From Desulfosporosinus hippei DSM 8344 (GTDB taxonomy: Bacteria > Bacillota > Desulfitobacteriia > Desulfitobacteriales > Desulfitobacteriaceae): DNA of 64,000 bases. Each line of letters begins with the position of its first letter. Position 1 is the first letter of the stretch. The notes beneath the pieces were generated by a model. The model did not search any database. It worked only from the letters and a program-made list of their open reading frames with translations, and had not been told where the DNA came from. A program made the position numbers and the translations under genes. Shown here piece after piece: positions 16,125 to 24,599 of this stretch. The stretch is taken from the NCBI RefSeq assembly GCF_900100785.1, contig NZ_FNCP01000008.1, positions 62,001 to 126,000 of the forward strand. The letters run 5' to 3'.

Positions 16125-17477
16125 TTACAAATTAGGTCTCAGATGTTTGCCAATGGGCTTTGATACAATCTTTCCATCTTTAAACACTGTTGTTCCTCTG
16201 AGAATTGTTTGAGTAACCGCCCCACGGAACCTGTCACCAACATAAGGACTTACTTGGTATTTATAGAAAAGATCTTCGGCTTGCAATGTGAATTCCTTGT
16301 CTAAGTCTACCAAGGCAAAGTCTCCATCATAACCTACTGCAATTTTTCCTTTCCCCTCTATCTTGAAAATTTCATTAACATTTTGTGCAGTCAATCTGGC
16401 GATTTCCTCAAGTTGAACTTTCCGATCATGGTAGGCATGGGTAAGTAAGCCCGGGAGAGTTGTCTGGCAAGCTGAGATTCCACCCCAAACCTTTAAGAAC
16501 TCACCATCTTTCAATTTCGGATCACAGGGTGAATGATCTGAGGATACAAAGGCTATCTCACCGTTTAGCAGTTTAGCCCACATTTTTGTTTGGTTCCCAT
16601 TGTTGCGAATGGGCGGCGAGCATTTTGCGACAGTTCCTAAACGTTCCACATCATCGTCAGTAAGAATCAAATAATGTCCAATCGTTTCGCAGCAAACGTC
16701 CACTCCCCGGCTTCTGGCCTGAGTTACTAACTCTACAGCCTTGGCAGTACTGATATGGGCAATAATTAATTTGCAGCCTGTCTCTTCTGCAAAGGTAATC
16801 ATACGAGATACATTTTCAATTTCCGTAATAGGCGGACGGGCTGCAAAATAATCCCTTACTGTTGTCTGGTTATTAGCAAGGGCTAAGGCCGTTAAATCCC
16901 TTGTGATTTCAGCATTTTCGCAATGCACCATAAGAGGCAGTCCAAGCTTGGCCAATTTTTCCATGCCTACTAATGCAGTAAAATCGTCCATTCTTTCGAA
17001 CTCGTCAATGCCACTAAAGCAGGAAAATGCTTTAAATCCTATTACCCCACACTCTGCAAGCTCTTCAAGGTTATCTAGATTTTTAGGAGTGAGCCCTCCC
17101 CAAAATCCATAATCGACGAGAGAATCTTTCTGAGCTACAGCTAGCTTGGCATTAAAATTTTTAGCGTCCAGTGTACAAGGGCTGCAATTAAGGGGCATAT
17201 CAAAGTAAGCAACTCCACCGCCCGCTGCCAGAGCACTGCTTCCTGTTGTTATAGTTTCCCATTCAGTTCTTCCTGGGTCATTAAAATGAACATGCCCGTC
17301 TGTTGCTCCGGGAAATACATATTTACCAGCAGCATCAATAATTTCTTTTGCATCCCAGGATAGTTCGCAGCCTATTTCTACAATCTTTTCGTTACTAACG
17401 GCTACATCCGCCTTCTTCACGCCCTCAGGACAAATAAGCATTCCGTTGCGAATGACAACATCATAACGCTTGCTCAT
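16125..17477 (-). CDS. allB: Allantoinase (first copy)
   Basis: A 450-residue amidohydrolase of the cyclic amidase family that opens allantoin to allantoate. The metal ligands are visible: GHVHFNDPGRTEWE (two His), GFKAFSCFSG (the carboxylated Lys), MVHCEN, AHIST and the Asp of VSSDHSP. The NDPGRTEWE sequence is close to that of proven allantoinases. AGGGGGG precedes the ATG. It shares its operon with a second, clearly distinct allantoinase-like gene 12 bases upstream. Confidence 0.92.
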   Translation of the reverse strand: MSKRYDVVIRNGMLICPEGVKKADVAVSNEKIVEIGCELSWDAKEIIDAAGKYVFPGATDGHVHFNDPGRTEWETITTGSSALAAGGGVAYFDMPLNCSPCTLDAKNFNAKLAVAQKDSLVDYGFWGGLTPKNLDNLEELAECGVIGFKAFSCFSGIDEFERMDDFTALVGMEKLAKLGLPLMVHCENAEITRDLTALALANNQTTVRDYFAARPPITEIENVSRMITFAEETGCKLIIAHISTAKAVELVTQARSRGVDVCCETIGHYLILTDDDVERLGTVAKCSPPIRNNGNQTKMWAKLLNGEIAFVSSDHSPCDPKLKDGEFLKVWGGISACQTTLPGLLTHAYHDRKVQLEEIARLTAQNVNEIFKIEGKGKIAVGYDGDFALVDLDKEFTLQAEDLFYKYQVSPYVGDRFRGAVTQTILRGTTVFKDGKIVSKPIGKHLRPNL

Positions 17478-17489
17478 GTACTATCCCCC

Positions 17490-18848
17490 CTACTTCAATT
17501 TTTTCACAAGTTCGCCAAATCCCTTTTGACCCACTACTTGACCATCTTTGGCTACGACCTGACCTCTGACTAAGGTACATACAGGCAACCCTTTGCCCTT
17601 TAAGCCTACGAAAGCCGAAATTTTATTGAGATAATGCAAGGAGTCTGGTGTGATTTCCCAATCTTGTTCAGGATCAAGTATGACCAGGTCTGCATCGAAT
17701 CCAACTTCAATAGCGCCCTTTTTACCATAGATTCCGAAAGCCTTTGCCGGACCTTCACTTAAGGATCGAGCCAGTAAAGTAGGATTATAACCTCTCTTGA
17801 CTACGCCTTCGCTAAATACAACTTGCATGACGTTTTGGATGGCACTGATCCCACCCCAAGCTCCAAAAATCCCATGCTTTTCTTCACTCTTTTCACTTAA
17901 TTCGCAAGGTGAGTGATCAGAACCGATACAGGATAAGGTTCCGTTGTTGACATATTCCCACATTTCTTCAACCGCACTGGCTTCTCTTAAGGGAGGCGCA
18001 CATTTGAACAAGCTTCCATTATTGATGACATCTTGATCTGTGAAGGTCAAGTAGTGACCGCAGGTTTCACCTGTTACATCAACACCTTCTAACTGAGCGT
18101 CTCTAATTATTTTGGCTACCTTGGGGTGGCTTACATGACAGATATGAACTTTGGCTTCCAGTTCCCGAGCCAGGTCAAGTATGTTTTGGGTGGCAATAAG
18201 TTCTGCAATGACCGGTCTGGTATTCAGAAAATCCTGCCAATCATTCTTCTCTTTTCTTTGTGCTCTGGCTTCTTCCCATTTGATAATAGAATAATCTTCA
18301 CAATGGAAACCCGCACGTCCTCCACATTCTTTTAAAATTTCCAAAGCTTCTTTGGCCTGCCCAATGGATAAGGAAACATAATCAGGAGAAACCGGACCAA
18401 TAAACGATTTAAAGGCCACGCATCCTTTGGCATCGAGTTCTGGCAATTTGTCTAAGTTATAGTCAACCAAGCCACCCCAGAAGCAATAATCTACATAAGC
18501 GTTGGGAGAAACCGTTTCTTCCTTCTTGTCGAAAATCTTAGCATCCGTCAAGGCAGGTTCATTCTGAAGAGGCATATCGACAATTGTTGTACATCCTCCA
18601 ACGGCAGCGGCTGCTGAGCCGTGGGCATAATCCTCTCTCCAGCAGTAACCGGGATCGTTTAAGTGTGCATGACTATCAATTGCTCCCGGAAAAAGATAAC
18701 TTCCTTTAGCATCGATAACTTCCTCTGCTTCAACAGAACTTCCCGCATCAATGATTGCCGCAATTTTACCATCATTTACACAAACAGATGCTTCAAAAAT
18801 TCTATCAGCGTTTACGACCTTCCCATTTTTAATGACTAAATTAAACAC
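17490..18848 (-). CDS. Second allantoinase-like amidohydrolase
   Basis: A paralogue of the adjacent gene with the full metal set: DSHAHLNDPGYCWREDY, CVAFKSFIG (Lys), GFHCED, ICHVSH and CIGSDHSPCE. The sequence after the HxH is different (PGYCWRED instead of PGRTEWE), so it may prefer another stereoisomer or a related hydantoin or dihydropyrimidine. A GTG at 18848 gives MFNLVIKNGKVV and has GAGAGGG 7 bases before it; in-frame ATGs at 18890 and 18854 are less well placed. It lies downstream of allC and upstream of the first allantoinase. Confidence 0.88.
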   Translation of the reverse strand: MFNLVIKNGKVVNADRIFEASVCVNDGKIAAIIDAGSSVEAEEVIDAKGSYLFPGAIDSHAHLNDPGYCWREDYAHGSAAAAVGGCTTIVDMPLQNEPALTDAKIFDKKEETVSPNAYVDYCFWGGLVDYNLDKLPELDAKGCVAFKSFIGPVSPDYVSLSIGQAKEALEILKECGGRAGFHCEDYSIIKWEEARAQRKEKNDWQDFLNTRPVIAELIATQNILDLARELEAKVHICHVSHPKVAKIIRDAQLEGVDVTGETCGHYLTFTDQDVINNGSLFKCAPPLREASAVEEMWEYVNNGTLSCIGSDHSPCELSEKSEEKHGIFGAWGGISAIQNVMQVVFSEGVVKRGYNPTLLARSLSEGPAKAFGIYGKKGAIEVGFDADLVILDPEQDWEITPDSLHYLNKISAFVGLKGKGLPVCTLVRGQVVAKDGQVVGQKGFGELVKKLK

Positions 18849-18959
18849 ATGCATGCCCTCTCTCTTATTCATAGAATTAGCATAAATCAACTAACCAGTA
18901 TCAGGCCTACATTAACCATACTTTAATTTAGGAATCCCTCCTTTAAAACCGAATTGAAA

Positions 18960-20183
18960 CTAATTTGCCAGACTTAAAAGAGTATGGTAGAGAACATTAA
19001 CTCCATCCGCACAATCCTCCGGCGAACTCCATTCAGCCGGATTATGGCTGATTCCATCTTTTGATCTTATGAAGATCATACCGATAGGACAGATATTTAC
19101 CACCTGCATGGCATCATGCCCAGCCCCGCTTGGCAGATAAAAGGGCTCAAATCCTTGTTTTTCAAAGGCATCTTTGGCAGCAAGTTGAAACTCTTCCGAA
19201 CAAAGTGAAGGCGGGATGCGTTGTAAGACTTCAGTACGCATTTCCAGATTTCTTTCGCGGCAAATTCGTTTCGCTTCTTTAAAAATCGCATCTTCCACTT
19301 GATCACTAACTTCTTGATTGAGATCTCTTAAATCAAGAGTAATTTCAACCGTTCCCGGGATAATATTAATTCCGCCTGGTAATACACTCATTTTCCCAAC
19401 AGTAGCAACCGTTGTACCGGTCTTTTTGGCTTCCTGTTCAACAGTTTGAACAAATTCGGCGGCTGCAACTAAAGCGTCATGCCTCATTGTCATAGGCGTT
19501 GTTCCGGCATGTCCTGCCTCACCTTTAAAGGTACATTTAAGCCATAATTCATTGACTATTCCTGTGACAATCCCTACTGATTGATTATTTTTCTCAAGCA
19601 CCTTGCCTTGTTCAATATGCAATTCGATAAAAGCTTTTATAGTGCCTTTAGTACGAGCGGCACAACGAATCATCGTCGGATCCAGACCCTGAGCTTTCAT
19701 AATTGTTGCCAGAGAGATTCCCTCTTTATCTTTAAGCTCTAAATCTTCAGGTTTCAGACTGCCGATCATTCCCCTGCTACCCATCATACTGAAGCTAAAA
19801 CGAGCTCCTTCTTCATCATTAAAGGCATAGACTTCAATGGGATGTTCGGTCTTAATGCCCTGTTCCTGCATAGTTTGCAGAACTTCTATACCTCCGATTA
19901 TGCCTAATGCACCGTCGAAGATTCCTCCGTTATATACAGAATCAACATGAGAGCCAGTGACAACCGCTGGGGCTTCCGGATTACGACCTTCCCTGCGCCC
20001 AACAATATTACCGACCGCATCCTCTCGCACACTTAACCCGGCTTCTTTCATATAGGAAGTTACGAGATCTTTTGCTCTACGATCCTCCGGGGTAAAGGCC
20101 AACCTAGTTATACCCCCAGATTCCTGTTTACCTATTTCCCCTAACTCCATCAGACGATTATATAGTCGTTTTTTGTTAATCAC
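18960..20183 (-). CDS. allC: Allantoate amidohydrolase (M20 family)
   Basis: 407 residues of the M20 amidohydrolase/carbamoylase family. It hydrolyses allantoate to (S)-ureidoglycine, CO2 and ammonia using two metal ions. Visible ligands are in [17 protein letters not shown] (His and Asp), FNDEEGARF (Glu pair), [11 protein letters not shown] (His) and the C-terminal SGAGHDAMQ (His). The dimer lid has [12 protein letters not shown]-carbamoyl-amino-acid hydrolases share these motifs; the neighbours decide for allantoate. The start is GTG at 20183 with AGAGGTGG before it. First gene of the operon. Confidence 0.93.
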   Translation of the reverse strand: MINKKRLYNRLMELGEIGKQESGGITRLAFTPEDRRAKDLVTSYMKEAGLSVREDAVGNIVGRREGRNPEAPAVVTGSHVDSVYNGGIFDGALGIIGGIEVLQTMQEQGIKTEHPIEVYAFNDEEGARFSFSMMGSRGMIGSLKPEDLELKDKEGISLATIMKAQGLDPTMIRCAARTKGTIKAFIELHIEQGKVLEKNNQSVGIVTGIVNELWLKCTFKGEAGHAGTTPMTMRHDALVAAAEFVQTVEQEAKKTGTTVATVGKMSVLPGGINIIPGTVEITLDLRDLNQEVSDQVEDAIFKEAKRICRERNLEMRTEVLQRIPPSLCSEEFQLAAKDAFEKQGFEPFYLPSGAGHDAMQVVNICPIGMIFIRSKDGISHNPAEWSSPEDCADGVNVLYHTLLSLAN

Positions 20184-20309
20184 GATGCCACCTCTTAAAG
20201 CAATTTTATTTAGAAACGCTCTTTTCAGATTTTTTTCTTTACACTAATATTTTCTACAATTTTGGAAGTTTTGTCTTCTCATAATAAGGATAAAGATTTA
20301 GCTCCTATC

Positions 20310-20322
20310 TATCCTTGGTTGA
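20310..20322 (+). promoter_or_regulatory. PucR-box-like operator upstream of allC
   Basis: TATCCTTGGTTGA matches the Bacillus subtilis PucR box WWWCNTTGGTTAA at 12 of 13 positions. It lies about 127 bases upstream of the allC start, a plausible activator position. The consensus is recalled from the Bacillus literature and may differ in this organism. Confidence 0.4.
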
Positions 20323-20345
20323 TAAGTCAAAATTATCAGAGTAAG

Positions 20346-20398
20346 AAGGCAGGGGGGCGTTTTGTTTGACCTTCGCAAACAAAACGCCCCCCTGCCTT
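20346..20398. repeat. Perfect 23-bp inverted repeat upstream of allC
   Basis: The arms 20346-20368 and 20376-20398 are exact complements with a 7-base loop and contain a run of six G and six C. No T run follows on either strand. The 326-base gap between allC and the small gene at 20510 holds this hairpin and the PucR-box-like site. Confidence 0.85.
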
Positions 20399-20509
20399 GA
20401 AGATTGCTCTTTGACCTTGTTCTTATTGTCAAAGAGGTATCAACTGTCATGGATGCACATAAAATAAACACCCCCGTTAGAAGATGCTCTCATCCCAAAA
20501 AAATGCTGT

Positions 20510-20746
20510 TCATGCACTCTCAATCTCAGTAACTGCAATCTTTTTTAAGATTTCGACTCTTTCTTCTAGCTCTAAACTATACTTAAACTTGTCTAACAGA
20601 TCCTTTTCTAAGGCAAAAGAATCTAAAGCCGATTTGCATTTTAGATACCAATGTATGCATTGAATGTTTTGAATTTTGCTACCGGTTTGTATTAGATTCG
20701 AACCCTCTTCGATTAAAATTCTTAAATCTTGTGCTGAAACCTCCAC
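20510..20746 (-). CDS. Hypothetical 78-residue protein
   Basis: A small, largely helical protein (LRILIEEGSNLIQ, KYSLELEERVEILKKIAV) without signal or membrane segment. I do not recognise the family. The start is GTG at 20746 with GGGGCGG 8 bases before it. It is monocistronic, between a kinase and the allantoin operon. Confidence is moderate because of its size and single ribosome-site evidence. Confidence 0.5.
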   Translation of the reverse strand: MEVSAQDLRILIEEGSNLIQTGSKIQNIQCIHWYLKCKSALDSFALEKDLLDKFKYSLELEERVEILKKIAVTEIESA

Positions 20747-20947
20747 TTATTAACCGCCCCTCTATTGTCGCTGCCTCAACTAAAGTATAAGTATAATTTT
20801 TTAAATAAAATCTATTTCATTATATTATTTATTTGATATTAATCTAATTTACAATGTTATTGTAGTAGCTATTGGCATGAATATAAGTGCCAATAGCACA
20901 TATTTCTAACGAAAATATCTATCTGGGAGTATCAACAATTATTCAAC

Positions 20948-20983
20948 AAAAAGCTCCCCTATAAAATCGCTTTTGAGGGGAGC
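20948..20983 (-). terminator. Terminator of the kinase gene at 21010-22173
   Basis: On the minus strand GCTCCCCT, a 15-base loop and AGGGGAGC are followed by five T. Confidence 0.8.
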
Positions 20984-21009
20984 GTGATACATAGCAAGAA
21001 TTTGATTGG

Positions 21010-22173
21010 CTAGTTAAAATATGGGATAGCTTGATTCTGAACCTTTTGGATTGGTAAGCCAAAAACAAATGTTGTCCCTATTTCCTCTGTTGAGACAAAT
21101 TTAACATATCCACCCAGATATTTCTCTCCTAAGAGTTTCATACTATATATGCCTAAGCCCCGTCCTTCCCCTTTGGTTGAAAAAGTACGTTTAAACATTT
21201 GTAGTTGGATATCTTTCGGTATATATTGTCTATTATTCACTTTGAATTCCACATAGCCATCCTTCTTTATCCCCTCAACCGTTACAGTATCCATATAGGA
21301 TGATTCAACAGCATTTTTCAGCATATTATTAAGGACACGTCTAACCAAAACAACATCACTGAAAACCAACACATCAATATCGCATTTAACTTCTATTGGA
21401 CATGTGACACTGTTATTCTTTTTATACAGTTCAACTAACCTTTCAACAAGTTCCTTTACTCTGAATTCCGATAGGTTTAAGTTAAGCGTACCATTTTCAG
21501 CATTTTTCAAAGACTTTTGACTGTTAATCTCTTCAAGTACCTGTTCTATCGCCTCAAAGGCGTAGGTTGACAATTCCCTCGCCTCATTTATGTCCGTGAT
21601 CTCTTTTATTAAAGAAATAAGTCCTTTAGCCGCTCCCGATGAGTTAATCAAGTCGTGAAAAAAAACCCGTTCATACATCTGTCGTCTCTTTTCTTCACTA
21701 ATATCTCTGACTATAAATAAAGTAAAACCATATTTAATGGGTGCGGCATAAATTGAAAGTTCTAAACATTCTTCCCCATGCTCAGTATTCACCGTTAACA
21801 GACATTCCTTGGCAACCGGCGCTTTGGTCATCTGTGATTCTAGGATCGCCTGAATAGATCCGCAAACACTGCAATTTTCAGTGGTTCCGCAACCACCCTT
21901 CATCGTATTTGAATGAACGCAATTTAATAATTCCCCGGGCCGCAGACCTAAGAATTTTCTCTTGGCTGAAATGCCTATATGTTCCAGCAAGGCATCATTG
22001 GAATAAATGACCTGCCTCTCTTTGTTTAACACAAGTATTACACTGGGTATGAGTTTAAAAAGGTCAGGCACTAAATTTTGATCTATTATTTGCTCTGCTT
22101 GTATTTTAATTTCCCCATCTAATAAACGTTTTGCAGGTGCGAATTGTGTTTCTGTGTATGTAACTTCCGTCAT
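21010..22173 (-). CDS. PAS sensor histidine kinase with a four-cysteine cluster
   Basis: 387 residues, no membrane segment. A PAS domain (about 40-158) contains an inserted cysteine cluster: CVH (Cys85), then GGCGTTENCSVCGS (Cys95, Cys101, Cys104). It ends IVRDISEEKRR. The phosphoacceptor is His173 in FFHDLINSSGA, an HDLxN-type box. The HATPase part has NNMLKNAVESS and GEGRGLGIYSMKLLGEKYL. Four cysteines in a PAS domain suggest an iron-sulfur or haem/metal redox sensor, by analogy with NreB; this is inference. AAGGGGG precedes the ATG. No response regulator is adjacent, so it is an orphan kinase. Confidence 0.88.
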   Translation of the reverse strand: MTEVTYTETQFAPAKRLLDGEIKIQAEQIIDQNLVPDLFKLIPSVILVLNKERQVIYSNDALLEHIGISAKRKFLGLRPGELLNCVHSNTMKGGCGTTENCSVCGSIQAILESQMTKAPVAKECLLTVNTEHGEECLELSIYAAPIKYGFTLFIVRDISEEKRRQMYERVFFHDLINSSGAAKGLISLIKEITDINEARELSTYAFEAIEQVLEEINSQKSLKNAENGTLNLNLSEFRVKELVERLVELYKKNNSVTCPIEVKCDIDVLVFSDVVLVRRVLNNMLKNAVESSYMDTVTVEGIKKDGYVEFKVNNRQYIPKDIQLQMFKRTFSTKGEGRGLGIYSMKLLGEKYLGGYVKFVSTEEIGTTFVFGLPIQKVQNQAIPYFN

Positions 22174-22325
22174 GAAAATCCCCCTTAAACCTGAGAAAGC
22201 ATCATCTAAATTAGATAAATAGTTGTTTACCCACGTAAATTCTTTATCGTGAATATTTTACCATAGAATATACCATTTAGTCTTTTTTCTTTGAATGACA
22301 CTGTTAAGCTAGTAATAGAAGAAGA

Positions 22326-22359
22326 GGGCGTTTAAACTGCTAAGGAGTTTACAACGCCC
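22326..22359. terminator. Terminator after the ABC exporter operon
   Basis: GGGCGTTTAAACT and AGTTTACAACGCCC form a stem with one bulged base; the plus strand continues with five T and the minus strand with a TCTTCTTCT tract. Confidence 0.65.
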
Positions 22360-22412
22360 TTTTTCTAAGATGAGGATTGGCTTAAATTGAACTTAAAACA
22401 GGATTACTTACT

Positions 22413-24599
22413 CTATCCAGTCTTAGTATCCAGACTTTCGGAAAATTGACTGTAGTAAAGATCTGCATAGAAACCAGCTTTTTCAAGCAGTTCGATATGG
22501 TTGCCCATTTCGATAATCTTGCCATCGTTCATGACCAAGATAAGTTCAGAATCACGTATTGTCGACAGCCGGTGTGCAATAACAAAATTAGTTCTGTCCT
22601 TCATAAGATTTGCCATAGCCTTTTGAATCAAAACTTCTGTTCTGGTATCTACGCTGCTGGTGGCTTCATCAAGAATTAAAATTGTCGGATCTGCCAGAAT
22701 CGCTCGCGCTATGGTTAGCAGTTGCTTCTGACCCTGGGAAATATTCGTTGCCTCCTCATTGAGGACCGTATTGTAGCCATCAGGCAATGTTCTGATGAAA
22801 TGATCTGCGTGTGCAGCTTTAGCAGCCCGCACAATTTCTTCCGTCGTTGCTCCTTGTTTTCCATAGGCTATATTCTCTTTAATCGTTCCATTGAAAAGCC
22901 ATGTGTCCTGCAATACCATGCCAAACATCCTTCTCAGTTCGCTGCGTTTTAGATCTCTGATATCAACCCCGTCTACCCTAATTGTTCCTGATTTTATTTC
23001 GTAAAACCGCATTAGTAGATTTACTAAGGTGGTCTTGCCCGCACCTGTCGGACCTACAATAGCAACTGTGTGGCCTGGTTCTACATTGAGATTCATATCT
23101 TCAATCAAAGGTACATCTTCTTCATAGCGGAAATCTACCTGTTCAAAGCTTACCTGCCCTTTCGAGAATTCAATGATTTGAGCATTAGGTTTATCAGGTA
23201 TTTCTTCCTCTTCATCAAGAATCTCAAAAACTCGTTCTGCGCAAGCTACTGTGGATTGAATCACGTTGGCAATATTTGCAGTTTGCGCAATAGGCATGGT
23301 AAAGGACCTTGAATATTGGATAAAGGCTAAAATGTCACCCAGCCCAAGTAAATTTCGAGTAATCCAAATTCCTCCAACTATACTAATACCTACATAGCCT
23401 ATATTGCTGATAAAGTTCATCAAAGGAAACATGATCCCCGAAATGAATTGCGCTTTCCAGCCTGATGTGTGCAATCTGTCGTTAATTGCGTCAAATTTTT
23501 CAATTGAGTCTTTCTCTCGACCAAAGACTTTAACAATTTTATGCCCTGTATACATTTCTTCCACATGCCCGCTGAGCTGTCCCAGTTCTTTCTGTTGCGC
23601 AGCAAAATATTTCTGAGATTTCTTAGCAATAGTGGCGGTAGAAATAATGTACAAAGGTAATGTAGCGACAACTATAAGAGTAAGTATTGGACTAATCGTC
23701 AGCATCATAAGGATATAACCGATAATTGTAATTAGGGACGTGATAATTTGTGTTAAGCTTTGCTGCAATGTTGTTGCGATAGTATCGACATCATTGGTAA
23801 CACGGCTTAAGATGTCGCCATGAGGATGTTTATCAAAATACCTCAGCGGCAAATTATTTAGTTTTAGATCAATTTGTCTGCGCATGTCTCGAACGGTTTT
23901 CTGAGCCACTCCCGACATCACTAGACCCATAACTAAACTAAAGACGGCGCTAATTAAATACATTCCTATCAGGATTAAAACAATCCTTCCTATATAATTA
24001 AAGTCATATTCCCCATTGGTTTCACGTATGGAACGAATTACTCCATTTATTTGATCCTCGGTTAATTTTATCGATTGTCCCTCAGTTTGACCTACAGGCA
24101 TTTTCTTTACTAGATTCAACATCTGCTGAACAATGTCTGCTTTTTGATTAGGGTCTGTCACCGAACTAAGCATTGGCAGATTCATAAACTCTTGAACCCC
24201 TCGAAGGGTTTCAGGATCAGGAGATTGTGGGCTCTGCCCGACACCTGGAGTTTGTCCCTGCTGCATTTGGTTCATTTGTGTATTTATTTGCTGGGTAACC
24301 TGGGTCTGGGCCTCAGTCATTTCTCTAAGCATCATCTTCGCCATATATCCATCCTGAAGCTTATTCATAGCTTTACTGGTTATTTTAGGAGCAGCTATGG
24401 TAAAGATCGTGCTGGCAATCGCAAATATAAATACAACCATGAGGTTGGTTTTATGGGGACTCAAATATTTGATGAGCCTTTTTAAACTTGCTTTAAAGTT
24501 CTTAGGTTTTTGAACCGGCGCTCCAAAACCACCCCCAAAGCCTCCCCCACCCCCTCCAGGTCTAGGGCCGGGATTTTGTTGTCTATCTTGCTCACTCAT
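22413..24599 (-). CDS. Heterodimeric ABC multidrug exporter subunit with canonical Walker B
   Basis: A 728-residue half-transporter: a Gly-rich N-terminus (PGPRPGGGGGGFGGGFG), a six-helix export domain and a nucleotide-binding domain with GPTGAGKTTL, ILILDEATSSVD and the switch His in VIAHRLST. The signature is ISQGQ rather than LSGGQ. Between membrane helices 1 and 2 there is a large hydrophilic insertion of about 110 residues rich in Gln, Met and Pro, facing outside. The partner is the gene at 24596, whose 3' end overlaps this start by 4 bases. Similar to Bacillus YheH/YheI (BmrC/BmrD)-type exporters; substrates are not visible. Confidence 0.9.
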   Translation of the reverse strand: MSEQDRQQNPGPRPGGGGGGFGGGFGAPVQKPKNFKASLKRLIKYLSPHKTNLMVVFIFAIASTIFTIAAPKITSKAMNKLQDGYMAKMMLREMTEAQTQVTQQINTQMNQMQQGQTPGVGQSPQSPDPETLRGVQEFMNLPMLSSVTDPNQKADIVQQMLNLVKKMPVGQTEGQSIKLTEDQINGVIRSIRETNGEYDFNYIGRIVLILIGMYLISAVFSLVMGLVMSGVAQKTVRDMRRQIDLKLNNLPLRYFDKHPHGDILSRVTNDVDTIATTLQQSLTQIITSLITIIGYILMMLTISPILTLIVVATLPLYIISTATIAKKSQKYFAAQQKELGQLSGHVEEMYTGHKIVKVFGREKDSIEKFDAINDRLHTSGWKAQFISGIMFPLMNFISNIGYVGISIVGGIWITRNLLGLGDILAFIQYSRSFTMPIAQTANIANVIQSTVACAERVFEILDEEEEIPDKPNAQIIEFSKGQVSFEQVDFRYEEDVPLIEDMNLNVEPGHTVAIVGPTGAGKTTLVNLLMRFYEIKSGTIRVDGVDIRDLKRSELRRMFGMVLQDTWLFNGTIKENIAYGKQGATTEEIVRAAKAAHADHFIRTLPDGYNTVLNEEATNISQGQKQLLTIARAILADPTILILDEATSSVDTRTEVLIQKAMANLMKDRTNFVIAHRLSTIRDSELILVMNDGKIIEMGNHIELLEKAGFYADLYYSQFSESLDTKTG

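Noticed and set aside
13034-20183. Uric acid or xanthine catabolism in the same cluster
   Set aside because: No uricase, xanthine dehydrogenase or urease gene is present; the set begins at allantoin.
23404-23671. Small frames inside the ABC exporter gene on both strands
   Set aside because: They lie wholly within a well-supported coding gene and have no ribosome sites.
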